Below are positions 52,198 to 61,991 of a stretch of DNA of 64,000 bases, piece by piece. Under the pieces are notes generated by a model, which ran no database searches, was not told the DNA's origin, and was given only the letters and a program-made list of their open reading frames with translations. A program made the position numbers and the translations under genes. Source of the DNA: Cystobacter ferrugineus (GTDB lineage Bacteria; Myxococcota; Myxococcia; Myxococcales; Myxococcaceae); the NCBI RefSeq assembly GCF_001887355.1, contig NZ_MPIN01000017.1, forward strand, positions 1 to 64,000, in the 5' to 3' direction. Within the stretch, counting starts at the first letter, position 1. Each line of letters begins with the position of its first letter.

Positions 52198-55100
52198 ATG
52201 TCCGCTTCGCAGGTTGTTGAGACGCTCTACTCCGCCCACAAGTCCCGCGCCACCGGGCGCCTCACGCTGAGCGCTGGCGGCCGGCAGTCGCTGCTGTTCC
52301 TCCAGGGAGGAGACCTGGTGGGGACCCGGCTCGGCTTTGGCTTCCAGACCCCGGTGCAGGCCCTGATGCAGGCTGGCCGCATCCACGCCGGGCAATTGGA
52401 TGCGCTCTGGGCCCGGGAGAGCGCGGGGAGTCCGGACGAGGACCTGCTGGAGGAGTTGGGGCTGGAGCCGGCCAAGGTGGCCGAGCAGCAGGTGCTCGCC
52501 GAGGTGCGGCGCTTGAGCCAGCTCGCCGAGCATGCCGCCTTCGAGGAGGACGGGATCGAGGCGATGTTCCGTCCCATCGCGGGGGCGCGAGTGGTGCGTG
52601 CCGCGCTGGAGCCTGTCGAGGGTGGGCTCTCCGCACCACGCATGTTCCGCTGCGCGGATGCGGCGGCCTGCGCTCCTTGGGTGTCGGGTGAGGACGAGAT
52701 GGCGTTTCTCTCGTCGCTGGTGGACTTCCAACGGTTGGAGGGGCTGACGCTCGGCTCGAGGACTCTGCTTCGTGTCCTGGAGCGCGAGGGCCTCGTCGAG
52801 TCCTTGTCCGTCGAGGACTGGATGGCGCGCGAGAACGCGCGTCGGGAGGAAGAGGCACGGCGGGCCGAAGAGACGCGACTCGCGGAAGAAGCGCGTCGGG
52901 AGGAAGAGGCACGGCGAGCCGAAGAGGCGCGACTCGCGGAAGAAGCGCGGCGGGCTGAAGAGGCACGGCTAGCGGAAGAAGCGCGGCGGGCTGAAGAGGC
53001 GCGACTGGCCGAGGAGGCTCGGCTAGCGGAAGAGGCCCGGCTAGCGGAAGAGGCCCGGCTAGCGGAAGAGGCCCGGCTAGCGGAAGAGGCCCGGCTAGCG
53101 GAAGAGGCGCGACTGGCTGAAGAGGCTCGGAGGGCCGAAGAGGCGCGACTGGCTGAAGTGGCGCGGTTGGCCGAAGAGGCGCGACTGGCTGAAGAGGCCC
53201 GGCTAGCGGAAGAGGCGCGACTGGCTGAAGAGGCTCGGAGGGCCGAAGAGGCTCGGTTGGCCGAAGAGGCTCGGAGGGCCGAAGAGGCGCGACTGGCTGA
53301 AGAGGCGCGATTGGCTGAAGAGGCGCGGCGGGCTGAAGAGGCCCGGCTAGCGGAAGAGGCGCGACTGGCCGAAGAGGCGCGGCGGGCTGAAGAAGAGGCG
53401 CGGCTGGCCGAAGAGGCCCGGCTAGCGGAAGAGGCGCGACTAGCCGAAGAGGCCCGGCGGGCTGAAGAGGTGCGGCTGGCTGAAGAGGCACGGCTAGCGG
53501 AAGAGGCGCGACGGGCCGAGGAGGCCCGGCTAGCGGAAGAGGCGCGGCTAGCGGAAGAGGCGCGACGGGCCGAGGAAGCGCGACTGGCCGAAGAGGCCCG
53601 GCTAGCGGAAGAGGCGCGGCGGGCTGAAGAAGAGGTGCGGTTGGCCGAAGAGGCGCGACTGGCCGAAGAGGCGCGACTGGCCGAAGAGGCGCGGCTAGCG
53701 GAAGAGGCGCGACGGGCCGAGGAAGCGCGACTGGCCGAAGAGGCCCGGCTAGCGGAAGAGGCGCGGCGGGCTGAAGAAGAGGTGCGGTTGGCCGAAGAGG
53801 CGCGACTGGCCGAAGAGGCGCGACTGGCCGAAGAGGCCCGGCTAGCGGAAGAGGCGCGACTGGCCGAAGAGGCTCGGAGGGCCGAAGAGGCTCGGCTAGC
53901 AGAAGAGGCGCGGCTGGCGGAAGAGGCTCGGCTAGCGGAAGAGGCGCGACTGGTCGAGGAGGCGCGACTGGCCGAAGAGGCCCGGCTAGCCGAAGAGGCG
54001 CGACTAGCCGAAGAGGCTCGGTTGGCCGAAGAGGCGCGACTGGCTGAAGAGGCCCGGCTAGCGGAAGAGGCGCGACTGGCTGAAGAGGCTCGGAGGGCCG
54101 AAGAGGCGCGACTGGCTGAAGTGGCGCGGTTGGCCGAAGAGGCGCGACTGGCTGAAGAGGCCCGGCTAGCGGAAGAGGCGCGACTGGCCGAAGAGGCCCG
54201 GCGGGCTGAAGAGGCTCGGAGGGCCGAAGAGGCGCGACTGGCTGAAGAGGCGCGACTGGCTGAAGAGGCGCGACTGGCCGAAGAGGCGCGACTGGCCGAA
54301 GAGGCCCGGCGGGCTGAAGAGGCCCGGCAGGCCGAGGAGTCATGGCGTCGAGCAGAGGAGTGGGCGCGTCTCGCGGAAGCCGCACGTGTCGCGGATGCGC
54401 GCGGCCCTGTCGAAGTCTCCCAGTTGTCGGATGTGGCTCAGCTCGCCGAATTGGCCCAGCTGGGGGACGGGGAGTTCTTCTTCACCGCGGCCTCGGCCAC
54501 TCCTGGGGTGCCTGCGTCCAGTTCGGGTCCGCAGATCGAGGTGTCGCTCGCCGACATCGCTCCCTCGTCTGAGGGGTGGTTCAATGCCTTCCCGGACGCG
54601 GCCGTGCCGTCCCCCGAGGAGGACATCGCCGTGGACTTCGCGCCCCCGGTGACCGCCGAACTGCCCGGGAGCGACGACACGGAAGGGCTCCGACTGGCGC
54701 GTGCGCAGGCCGATGCCGCGCGGATGCAGGACATGCAGGAGGCGCTTCGTCGGACGGGGAGCAATCCTCCCGAGGACTGGCTCATCGCGGAGCCCGTTCC
54801 CTCCTCCACGGAGCGCGTCACGGCGTTCGCTCCCGCCACCGTGGAAAACGTCACGGCGCCTGCTCCCCAGTCGCCCACGATCGTGGCACCTGACCCGGAA
54901 GAATCCTGGGACATGCTCACCGCCACCGATTGGTCCCAGCCTCTCGTCACTCCGCCTCCCATGGCCGTTCCGCCGCTGCCTGTTGCTCCTCGTGCGGACG
55001 TCCCACCAGGGATGCGCCCGCCCCCCGCTGGCGCTCGCTCGTTCGCGGCCCCCGTTCCGCCGGGCATGCGTTCGCCCTCGGCTGGCGCTCCCCAGCCGGC

Positions 55101-56391
55101 TCCTCGTCCACCCGCTCCGGAATCGGCTGTTCCTCCGAACCTGTTCGCGCGGGGTGGTCCTCCCGCCGCTCCTCCTCCCGCTCCCCCATCGGTCCAGGCT
55201 CCGCGTTCCCTGCCCGAGGACGCCCAATGGGGCGGCATCGGGTTCGGCAAGAGCCAGCCGGGGGAGGCTCCGGGCGACATCAGTGCTTCGTTCGAGGCCG
55301 CGCTGCAGCAGGTCGGCGAACAGCTGGAGTCGTTCGTTCAAGTCGAGGTGCCCGTGGCGCTCGTCGTTCCCTCCCCGCCTCCTTCCGAGCCGGTCTCCCA
55401 GCCCGCGGTCGCGGCGCCCGCTGCCGCGCCGCTGATCGATGAGGCTGACTCGCTCGCGGAATGGGTCGATCTGCCCTTCGAGAACGAGGCTCCAAGCCCT
55501 CCCGCTGGCGACCAGAGGGCCGCCGAGCCTCAGCTCCCGCCTCAGCGCACCATGGACACGGCAGCCCGTCCGGTGCCTCCACCGGTGCTCACGCCCACGC
55601 CGCCCGCGCCCGCTCCTCCGGTGCCCGCGCCCGCCGCCGCGGCGTCCGCGCAGGGCCACGACGAGGAGCAGCAGCTCGCCCAGCTCATCGAGAAGCGCTA
55701 CGCCGACGTGCAGTCCAAGCAGGATTACTTCTCCCTGTTGGGACTCGCCATCGGCCCGGACGTCAAGCGCGAGCAGGTGAAGACGGCCTTCGTCGCGCTC
55801 GCCAAGCGCTTCCACCCGGATCGTCTGCCCCCGTCGCTCTCCGCGCTCGCTCCGCGCATGACCCTCGTCTACGAGGCCATCCGCGAGGCCTATGACGTTC
55901 TCTACGACGACACGAAGCGCGCGGCCTATCTCCAGGAACTGCGCTCCAAGGGCTCGTTCCAACCGCCGCCGCAACGGTCCTCCGGGGAAGATCCCAACGA
56001 ACTCTTCAAGGCGGGGGAGATCTTCTTCCGCAAGCGCGACTTCGTGGCGGCGGCCGACCATTTCGACCGCGCCTTCCAGGCCGAGCCCCGCGCGGTGTAC
56101 CTAGCCGCCCGGGCCTGGGCCATCTACATGGATCCCCAGCGCAAGACCGAGGTCACCCGGGCCAAGCAGATGATGGCCGAGGCGCTGAAGATGGATCCGC
56201 GCTGCGACCGGGCCCACTACCAGCTCGGGGTGATTGCCCGGGTCGAGGGCGACATGGAGCGCGCCGAGCGGCACTTCCGCGAGGCCATCCGTGCGAGTCC
56301 CAAGCATCTGGAGGCCAACCAGGAGCTGCGGCTCATCGAGATGCGCAAGAAGAATCCGCCTCCCACCAAGAAGGGCGGCCTCTTCCGCTGA
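52198..56391 (+). CDS. Giant PATAN / hexapeptide-repeat / J-domain / TPR protein
   Basis: A 1397-residue protein. 1-200: PATAN (DUF4388)-like domain (ATGRLTLSAGGRQSLLFLQGGDLVGTR). About 217-711: roughly 80 copies of the hexapeptide EEARLA or EEARRA, a continuous charged helix likely to be a single rod. 715-1170: acidic then Pro-rich linker. 1176-1245: J domain (YFSLLGLAIGPDVKREQVKTAF, HPD motif near 1205, EAYDVLYDD). 1255-1390: TPR-like helices. A J domain recruits DnaK; the rod could reach about 70 nm if fully helical. A polar, motility or cytoskeletal scaffold is my inference. The repeat DNA (52850-54340) is prone to slippage, so copy number in the assembly may be wrong. Confidence 0.85.
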   Translation: MSASQVVETLYSAHKSRATGRLTLSAGGRQSLLFLQGGDLVGTRLGFGFQTPVQALMQAGRIHAGQLDALWARESAGSPDEDLLEELGLEPAKVAEQQVLAEVRRLSQLAEHAAFEEDGIEAMFRPIAGARVVRAALEPVEGGLSAPRMFRCADAAACAPWVSGEDEMAFLSSLVDFQRLEGLTLGSRTLLRVLEREGLVESLSVEDWMARENARREEEARRAEETRLAEEARREEEARRAEEARLAEEARRAEEARLAEEARRAEEARLAEEARLAEEARLAEEARLAEEARLAEEARLAEEARLAEEARRAEEARLAEVARLAEEARLAEEARLAEEARLAEEARRAEEARLAEEARRAEEARLAEEARLAEEARRAEEARLAEEARLAEEARRAEEEARLAEEARLAEEARLAEEARRAEEVRLAEEARLAEEARRAEEARLAEEARLAEEARRAEEARLAEEARLAEEARRAEEEVRLAEEARLAEEARLAEEARLAEEARRAEEARLAEEARLAEEARRAEEEVRLAEEARLAEEARLAEEARLAEEARLAEEARRAEEARLAEEARLAEEARLAEEARLVEEARLAEEARLAEEARLAEEARLAEEARLAEEARLAEEARLAEEARRAEEARLAEVARLAEEARLAEEARLAEEARLAEEARRAEEARRAEEARLAEEARLAEEARLAEEARLAEEARRAEEARQAEESWRRAEEWARLAEAARVADARGPVEVSQLSDVAQLAELAQLGDGEFFFTAASATPGVPASSSGPQIEVSLADIAPSSEGWFNAFPDAAVPSPEEDIAVDFAPPVTAELPGSDDTEGLRLARAQADAARMQDMQEALRRTGSNPPEDWLIAEPVPSSTERVTAFAPATVENVTAPAPQSPTIVAPDPEESWDMLTATDWSQPLVTPPPMAVPPLPVAPRADVPPGMRPPPAGARSFAAPVPPGMRSPSAGAPQPAPRPPAPESAVPPNLFARGGPPAAPPPAPPSVQAPRSLPEDAQWGGIGFGKSQPGEAPGDISASFEAALQQVGEQLESFVQVEVPVALVVPSPPPSEPVSQPAVAAPAAAPLIDEADSLAEWVDLPFENEAPSPPAGDQRAAEPQLPPQRTMDTAARPVPPPVLTPTPPAPAPPVPAPAAAASAQGHDEEQQLAQLIEKRYADVQSKQDYFSLLGLAIGPDVKREQVKTAFVALAKRFHPDRLPPSLSALAPRMTLVYEAIREAYDVLYDDTKRAAYLQELRSKGSFQPPPQRSSGEDPNELFKAGEIFFRKRDFVAAADHFDRAFQAEPRAVYLAARAWAIYMDPQRKTEVTRAKQMMAEALKMDPRCDRAHYQLGVIARVEGDMERAERHFREAIRASPKHLEANQELRLIEMRKKNPPPTKKGGLFR
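52850..54340 (+). repeat. 18-bp tandem coding repeat array (hexapeptide EEARLA)
   Basis: About 83 in-frame 18-bp units of the form GAAGAGGCGCGACTGGCC with synonymous variation (GAGGCC, CGGCTA, GCGGGC). Longer higher-order units of several hexamers are also repeated, for example the similar blocks ending in LAEVARLAEE near 53150 and 54110, a mark of unequal exchange. All length changes are multiples of 18 or 3, so the frame is kept. Confidence 0.9.
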
Positions 56392-56585
56392 ACCGCGCGC
56401 CGGGAGGACTCGGCGCGTCCGGGACCCCGGTGTCCGGCCTCGCCGGGCACGTGCTCGTCCTCCTGGATGCTCGGCGAGTTCCCTCTCCCACGACCATTGA
56501 CAGCCCTGGAGAGCGGGCCCGATCATCCCGCCTTCTCGGCGCCGGCCTTCCCTGGTAGGCCGTCCGCAGCGAAAGGCAATCGAAC

Positions 56586-59207
56586 GTGGCCAAGCAGCAC
56601 CTGCTCCTGGTCGATAGTGACCCGAAGAGTCTCCGTGTCATGGAGGTCAGCCTGAAGAAGGCCGGCTTCTCCGTCACGACCGCTGTTCATGGCAAGGACG
56701 CGCTCGAGAAGGTGCAGATCAGCACGCCAGACCTGGTGCTGTCCGACACGAAGATGCCCGAGATGGACGGTCTGGATCTGTGCCGGACGCTCAAATCCGA
56801 GGAGCGCTACAAGCACATTCCCTTCGTCTTCCTCACCAACCAGAAGGCGGTCGAGGCCAAGGTGAAGGGCCTGGAGATGGGGGCGGACGACTATCTGACC
56901 AAGCCCATCTACATCAAGGAGATCGTCACCCGCGTGACGATGATCCTCCAGAAGGCGGACAAGGAGCGCATCGAGCGGCGCGAGACCACCAAGGGTGGGT
57001 TCGCGGGCAACCTGGTCGACATGGGTGTCGTGGACCTGGTGCAGACGTTCGAGATCGGCCGCAAGACGGGCACCATCTCCATCAAGGGCGACCGCGTCGC
57101 CACCATCTACTTCAAGGAAGGCCGCGTCATCGACGCGGAGATGGGCCGGCTCAAGGGCGAGAACGCCTTCTACCGGCTGCTCAACGCCACCGAGGGCGAG
57201 TTCGAGGTGCAGTTCTCCGCGCTGGATCGCTCCGAGCGCATCGAGGTCTCCACCCAGGGCCTGCTCATGGAGGGCATGCGCCGGCTGGACGAGTGGGGCC
57301 GCATGCTCGAGCAGCTTCCGCCCCTGGAGACGGTGTTCGAGATCGACTACCACCAGCTCGCCGACCGGCTCTCGGAGATTCCCGACGAGGTCAACGGGCT
57401 TCTGCGCCTCTTCGATGGCAAGCGCACCCTGAGCCGCGTGGTGGAGGACTCGGACTTCGACGACCTGGCGGCGCTGGGCATCATCAGCAAGCTGTACTTC
57501 GAGGGCCTCATCCGCGAGCTGGGCAGTGTCTCGCAGGAGCCCGTGCAGAGCGGCAAGCCGGGCATCGAGGAGTGGCTGCACAACGCGCCCGCGCCGAGTG
57601 CTCCCGTCGAGCCGGCGCCGGCTCCCGCGCCCGTGCTCGCTCCCGCGCCCGAGGCCCCTCCGCTCCTGGTGGAGGCGCCCGTCACCGCGGCGCCCGTCGT
57701 CCCGCCGGCCCCCGAGGTGCGTGCCTCGCCCGCGCCGCGCTCCGAGGCGGAGGCTCCCCCTCGGCTCGCCAACGTGGTCGTCTTCGAGTCCCGGCGTCGC
57801 CCGCCCGCCGCTCCCGAGGCGGACATCATCGCGCCCCCGCTCACCGCCGAGGGCTCCTCGTTCCTCGTGGATCCCGCCCCCGCGCACCGTGCCAAGGAGC
57901 AGGCGCAGCGCAGCCTCCTGCTCGATTGGAACCGGGTGGATGAGGATGGTCTTGGCTCCACGGGGGGATGGGGCCCGGGTTGGTCCCCGGCTCCGCGTGC
58001 TCCCGCTCCCGCTTCCGTGCCCGCCGCCGGGTCCACGGCCGCGTCCACGGCGGCTTCCATGTCGCTCGGGGAGCTGTCCCCCTCCACGTCCCGGGGTCCC
58101 ATCTTCGGAGGGGCCGCGGTGGAGCCCAGTCCGCTGCCCGTGGTGCTTCCTCCCGAGCCCGCGAGTCCGGCGGAGGAAGTCACCCTGGTGTCGAGCGCGG
58201 CGCTCCCCGAGCCGGTTCCGGTGACGGTGTTCGAGCCCCCGGCGCCTTTCGAGGCGCCCATGCCCGTGCTGGAGGTCCAGCCCGAGCCCATGCCCGTGCT
58301 GGAGGCCCAGCCGGAGCCGATGCTCGAGCCCGTGCTGGAGCCGGAGCCCATGCCCGAGCTGGAGGCCCAGCTGAAGACCTTGCCCGCGCCCGTGCAGGAG
58401 GCCCAGCCGGAGCCGATGCCCGAGCCCAGGGTCGAGCCGAAGCAGGAGGCCCGGCCGGAGCCCAGGCCCGAGCCGAAGCCTCGTCCGGTGCCGGCGGAGC
58501 GCAAGCCGGAGGCGCCCGTCGCGCCGAAGCGGACAGGCCTCTTCATTGGCGTGGGGGTCGCGGTGATCGCCCTGGCCGCCGGGGTGGTGGTGATGACCCG
58601 GTCGGGTGGCGAGAGCACGCCTCCACCCGCACCGGTGCCGAGCACCGCGCCCGCCTCCACGGCGACCGCTCCCACGAAGCCCACGCCTCCTCCGCCGGAG
58701 CCCAAGCAGCCCGCGCCGCCGAAGTCGGAAGCCCAGGCCGCCGCCCAGACGGAGACGCCCCCCTCCGGCGCCACCGCGGCGAACGGCACGCCGCCGGTGG
58801 AGGACGCCAAGGCTCCGGAGAAGGCCGCGGTGGATCCCGAGGCCGAGTACGCCGAGCTGGTGCGCCAGGCGCGCAAGTCCCTGGCCAGCGAGCGCTATCA
58901 GGCCGCGGCCCGGAGCTACCGGCAGATGCTCGAGCTCAAGCCGGACTCCACCGAGGCCCGGGCGGGACTGGGCATCGCGCTCGTGCGCGGCGAGACGGGA
59001 AAGTACCGCGAGGCCATCGAGTTGCTCGAGGTCGTGACGAAGGAGCAGCCTCGCAACGCCAGCGCCTGGCTGTTCCTCGGCGTGGCCCGCGAGCAATCCC
59101 GTCAGAACAAGAAGGCAATCGAGGCCTACAAGCGCTATCTCACCCTGGAACCCTCCGGGAAGTACGCTCCGGACGCGCGGGCATCCCTCAAGGTGCTCGG
59201 CCAGTAG
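56586..59207 (+). CDS. Response regulator-PATAN-transmembrane-TPR protein
   Basis: An 873-residue protein from GTG 56586. Residues 1-125: CheY-like receiver, with phosphoacceptor Asp54 ([12 protein letters not shown]) and Lys106 (LTKP). 140-300: PATAN/DUF4388 domain ([20 protein letters not shown]). 330-640: Pro/Ala/Glu-rich linker with repeated PEPMP units. 651-673: membrane helix ([19 protein letters not shown]). 755-873: TPR. The receiver would be cytoplasmic and the TPR part periplasmic if the helix crosses once. This links phosphorelay signalling to the envelope. Neighbouring giant PATAN protein suggests a common process. Confidence 0.85.
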   Translation: MAKQHLLLVDSDPKSLRVMEVSLKKAGFSVTTAVHGKDALEKVQISTPDLVLSDTKMPEMDGLDLCRTLKSEERYKHIPFVFLTNQKAVEAKVKGLEMGADDYLTKPIYIKEIVTRVTMILQKADKERIERRETTKGGFAGNLVDMGVVDLVQTFEIGRKTGTISIKGDRVATIYFKEGRVIDAEMGRLKGENAFYRLLNATEGEFEVQFSALDRSERIEVSTQGLLMEGMRRLDEWGRMLEQLPPLETVFEIDYHQLADRLSEIPDEVNGLLRLFDGKRTLSRVVEDSDFDDLAALGIISKLYFEGLIRELGSVSQEPVQSGKPGIEEWLHNAPAPSAPVEPAPAPAPVLAPAPEAPPLLVEAPVTAAPVVPPAPEVRASPAPRSEAEAPPRLANVVVFESRRRPPAAPEADIIAPPLTAEGSSFLVDPAPAHRAKEQAQRSLLLDWNRVDEDGLGSTGGWGPGWSPAPRAPAPASVPAAGSTAASTAASMSLGELSPSTSRGPIFGGAAVEPSPLPVVLPPEPASPAEEVTLVSSAALPEPVPVTVFEPPAPFEAPMPVLEVQPEPMPVLEAQPEPMLEPVLEPEPMPELEAQLKTLPAPVQEAQPEPMPEPRVEPKQEARPEPRPEPKPRPVPAERKPEAPVAPKRTGLFIGVGVAVIALAAGVVVMTRSGGESTPPPAPVPSTAPASTATAPTKPTPPPPEPKQPAPPKSEAQAAAQTETPPSGATAANGTPPVEDAKAPEKAAVDPEAEYAELVRQARKSLASERYQAAARSYRQMLELKPDSTEARAGLGIALVRGETGKYREAIELLEVVTKEQPRNASAWLFLGVAREQSRQNKKAIEAYKRYLTLEPSGKYAPDARASLKVLGQ

Positions 59208-59234
59208 GCGCGACGGCGGGCTCCTGGTAGAGAG

Positions 59235-60239
59235 GTGCCCTTGCTCGTACTCGGACTCGAAACCTCCTGTGATGAAACCGCCGCCGCCCTCGTCGAGGAC
59301 GGCCGGCGTGTGCTCTCCGACGTCGTCTCCACCCAGGTGGACATCCACCGGCGATGGGGTGGGGTGGTGCCGGAGCTCGCCAGCCGCAACCACGTGATGC
59401 AGGTCATGCCCGTGCTGCACGAGGCGCTGACCCGCGCGGGCAAGACGCTCGACGACGTGGACCTCATCGCCGTCACCTCGGGCCCGGGCCTCATCGGCGC
59501 CCTCCTGGTGGGCGTGCAGGTGGCCAAGTCGCTGAGCCTCGCCACCGGCAAGCCCTTCGTGGGCGCCAACCACCTCGAGGGCCACCTGCTCGCCATCCGG
59601 CTGCTGGAGGACGCCCCGGAGCCGCCCTTCCTCGGGCTCGTGGTGTCCGGTGGGCACACCAGCCTCTACGAGGTGCGCGACTATGGCCACTACCGGCTCG
59701 TGGGCAGCACCCGCGACGACGCCGCGGGCGAGGCCTATGACAAGACGGCGCGCATCCTCGGCCTGCCCTATCCGGGGGGCCTGCCCATCGATCAGCTCGC
59801 CCAGAAGGGCAACCCGGAGGCCATCCGGTTTCCCCGCGCGCTGCCCGGCGCGGACAACTTCGACTGGTCCTTCTCCGGGTTGAAGACGGCGGTGCTGCAC
59901 CACGTGAAGAAGCACGGCATGCCCGAGGGCCAGGCGCTGGCGGACCTGTGCGCCTCCTTCCAGGAAGCGGTGGCGGATGCGTTGAGCCGGAAGTTCATCG
60001 CCGCGGCGCGTCGGCTCGGGTTGCAGCGCCTGGTGGTGTGTGGCGGCGTGGCGGCCAACTCGCGCCTGCGCTCGCTCTGCCTGGAGCGCGCGCGGGAGCG
60101 CAACTTGAAGCTCTTTCTTCCCCCGGTGCGGTTGTGCACGGACAATGGGGCGATGATCGCCGTGGCGGGCTACGAGGCCTGGAGGCGGGGACTGAGGGGT
60201 GACTTCAGTCTGTCCGCGGATCCCGCCTGGCGCATGTGA
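59235..60239 (+). CDS. tsaD: tRNA N6-adenosine threonylcarbamoyltransferase TsaD
   Basis: A 334-residue TsaD/Kae1/Qri7 protein: LGLETSCDETAAALVED, VVPELASRNHVMQVMP, SGPGLIGALLVGVQVAK, VGANHLEGHLLA (metal ligands His-x3-His), GHTSLYEV, GEAYDKTARILGLPYPGG and the late CTDNGAMIAVAGYEAW. It transfers threonylcarbamoyl to A37 of ANN-decoding tRNAs. Length is normal. rsmA follows closely, 13 bases on. Confidence 0.95.
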   Translation: MPLLVLGLETSCDETAAALVEDGRRVLSDVVSTQVDIHRRWGGVVPELASRNHVMQVMPVLHEALTRAGKTLDDVDLIAVTSGPGLIGALLVGVQVAKSLSLATGKPFVGANHLEGHLLAIRLLEDAPEPPFLGLVVSGGHTSLYEVRDYGHYRLVGSTRDDAAGEAYDKTARILGLPYPGGLPIDQLAQKGNPEAIRFPRALPGADNFDWSFSGLKTAVLHHVKKHGMPEGQALADLCASFQEAVADALSRKFIAAARRLGLQRLVVCGGVAANSRLRSLCLERARERNLKLFLPPVRLCTDNGAMIAVAGYEAWRRGLRGDFSLSADPAWRM

Positions 60240-60252
60240 AGGGAAGGACCTC

Positions 60253-61095
60253 GTGGAGACACCTCGTGAAATCCTCCAGCGCCATGGCCTGAGGGCCAAG
60301 CACAGCTGGGGGCAGAACTTCCTGGGAGATCCGGACGTGCTGGAGGCCATCGCCGACGCGCTGGAGTTGCGCGAGGGCGAGCCCGTGGTGGAGCTGGGTC
60401 CGGGCCTGGGCCACCTCACGCGCTTCCTGGCCGCCACGCGCGCGGCCGTGACGGTGGTGGAGAAGGACCGCGACATGATCGCGGTGCTGGAGAAGGAGGC
60501 CATCCCCGGGGTGCGCGTGGTGGATGGCAACGCGGCCACGGTGGACTTCGCCGAGGTGGCGGGCGCCCCCGAGGTGAAGGTCGCGGGCAATCTGCCCTAC
60601 CACCTGACGAGCTCCATCCTCTTCCAGGTGCTCGAGCAGCGCGAGCACGTGACGCGCGCCGTCTTCACCCTGCAGAAGGAAGTGGTGGACCGGCTGTCGG
60701 CGGAGCCGGGCGGGCGGGAGTACGGGCTGCTCACCGCCATCCTCGGCCTGTACTTCAGCGCGGAGAACCTCTTCGACATCGAGGCGGAGCGCTTCCATCC
60801 GCCGCCCAAGGTGGACTCGGCGGTGCTGCGGCTCATCCGCCGCCCCGAGCCCCTGGCGCCGGTGGTGGACGGCGCGCGCTTCATCCGCGTGGTGAAGGCG
60901 GGCTTCGCCCAGCGTCGCAAGACGCTCATCAACTCGCTCAAGTCCGACAAGTCGCTGGGCACGCACGAGCAGCTCCTCGCGGCCCTGGCGGCGGCGGGCA
61001 TCGATCCCACCCGGCGCGCGGAGACGCTCTCGTCCGTGGAGTTCGCCGCCCTCGAGCGCGCGCTGGGTCCCGTGGAGGAGGCGCGCGGCGCGTGA
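60253..61095 (+). CDS. rsmA: 16S rRNA adenine dimethyltransferase RsmA (KsgA)
   Basis: A 280-residue protein: RHGLRAKHSWGQNFLGD, VVELGPGLGHLTRFLA (AdoMet loop), VVEKDRDMIAVLE and GNLPYHLTSSILF (catalytic NLPY). It makes m6,2A1518/1519 in 16S rRNA. I start it at the GTG 60253, preceded by AAGG, since the family begins here. It ends overlapping the start of the next small gene by four bases (GTGA). Confidence 0.93.
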   Translation: METPREILQRHGLRAKHSWGQNFLGDPDVLEAIADALELREGEPVVELGPGLGHLTRFLAATRAAVTVVEKDRDMIAVLEKEAIPGVRVVDGNAATVDFAEVAGAPEVKVAGNLPYHLTSSILFQVLEQREHVTRAVFTLQKEVVDRLSAEPGGREYGLLTAILGLYFSAENLFDIEAERFHPPPKVDSAVLRLIRRPEPLAPVVDGARFIRVVKAGFAQRRKTLINSLKSDKSLGTHEQLLAALAAAGIDPTRRAETLSSVEFAALERALGPVEEARGA

Positions 61096-61490
61096 AGCCC
61101 CTGCCCGTGGAGACCCTGGAGCCCATCCTCCAGCGCTTCGGCGTGGTGTTCGCGGTGTTCGCGCGCGTGGAGGGGCAGGTGCTCCTGCAGTGGGGAGACC
61201 CGGCACCCATTCCGGTGCTCGACGAGAACGCCTTCGTGGGCGCCACGCGGGACATGGCTCGGGTGTACCGCTCGTTGGATAGGATGTTGCTGCCGCAGAT
61301 GGACGTGCAGGGCGAGCACCTCGGCATCCGCTCCAAGGTGGGCGAGAAGGTGGTGTACGCGCTCTTCTTCGAGACGCGGCGCTTCGAGTCGGCTTCACCC
61401 GTGGAGCGGCTGCGCACCGAGTACTCGTTCTGCAAGTCCCTGAGCAACGCGGTGGACACCGTCCTCCAGGGATGGCTGGCCGCGCGCTGA
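61092..61490 (+). CDS. Small protein of unknown function coupled to rsmA
   Basis: A 132-residue protein starting at GTG in a GTGA overlap with the rsmA stop, so made from the same transcript. Its sequence (RFGVVFAVFARVEGQVLLQW, YALFFETRRFESASPVERLRTEYSF) is alpha/beta and hints at a Roadblock/LC7-like fold, but that is a guess. No membrane segment or motif is visible. Confidence 0.62.
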   Translation: MKPLPVETLEPILQRFGVVFAVFARVEGQVLLQWGDPAPIPVLDENAFVGATRDMARVYRSLDRMLLPQMDVQGEHLGIRSKVGEKVVYALFFETRRFESASPVERLRTEYSFCKSLSNAVDTVLQGWLAAR

Positions 61491-61511
61491 GCGGGCTCGG
61501 GGGCTCCCAGC

Positions 61512-61778
61512 TCAGGGGCCGCCGAACACCTTGGCCAGCTCCCCCTGGTGCGCGAGCCAGGCGCGGAACTCCACCTCGGACAGCCGCATGCGCGCGAGCA
61601 CGCCACGGAGGATCTCCTCCGGGGAACGCTCCCGCTGGCGCTTGAGCTCCAGGGCCATCTTGAGCAGGGCCACTCCGTAGAGGGGATCCGGCGGCGGGGG
61701 AGGCTCGCTCGTTCCGGTGGCCGGGGCCTGGGAGGGCTCCAGCTCGGTGATCGTCCTCGCTCGCTGACGTCGGCTCAT
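61512..61778 (-). CDS. Small protein of unknown function
   Basis: An 88-residue protein from the ATG complementary to 61776-61778; an ATG 45 bases upstream is also open. The N-terminal third is Pro/Thr-rich and disordered. The C-terminal 45 residues are helical (LLKMALELKRQRERSPEEILRGVLARMRLSEVEFRAWL). No family recognised. It is convergent with the preceding small gene. Confidence 0.5.
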   Translation of the reverse strand: MSRRQRARTITELEPSQAPATGTSEPPPPPDPLYGVALLKMALELKRQRERSPEEILRGVLARMRLSEVEFRAWLAHQGELAKVFGGP

Positions 61779-61991
61779 CGCTCCAGGTCCTCGCGTGTCC
61801 CGCTTGCTTCCTCGCGTGGGCATCCCTGGTAGTGGACGCCTCTCGGGCCGTCAAGCCCGGCGTGCCCCTGAGGAGCGCGAACATTGCCCGCTCGCGGGTC
61901 CCGTGCTCTTATCCGCGCCCCGCCGTGGGTCGTGGCCGAGGGGCCGCGCTCCTGGGCGGAGTTTCAGCGAAGTTCGGAGGTCTCGAAGCGG

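Noticed and set aside
52850-54340. Tandem repeat considered as a CRISPR array or satellite
   Set aside because: Units are 18 bp without spacers, all in frame and with synonymous changes, so selection acts on the protein.
52262-54385. Minus-strand open frame encoding Pro-Leu-Ala repeats opposite the hexapeptide array
   Set aside because: It is the exact reverse of the 18-bp repeat and has no start signals or flanking domains of its own.
56523-60590. 4-kb minus-strand open frame spanning the receiver protein and tsaD
   Set aside because: Antisense of three well-recognised genes; composition is typical of shadow frames in high-GC DNA.
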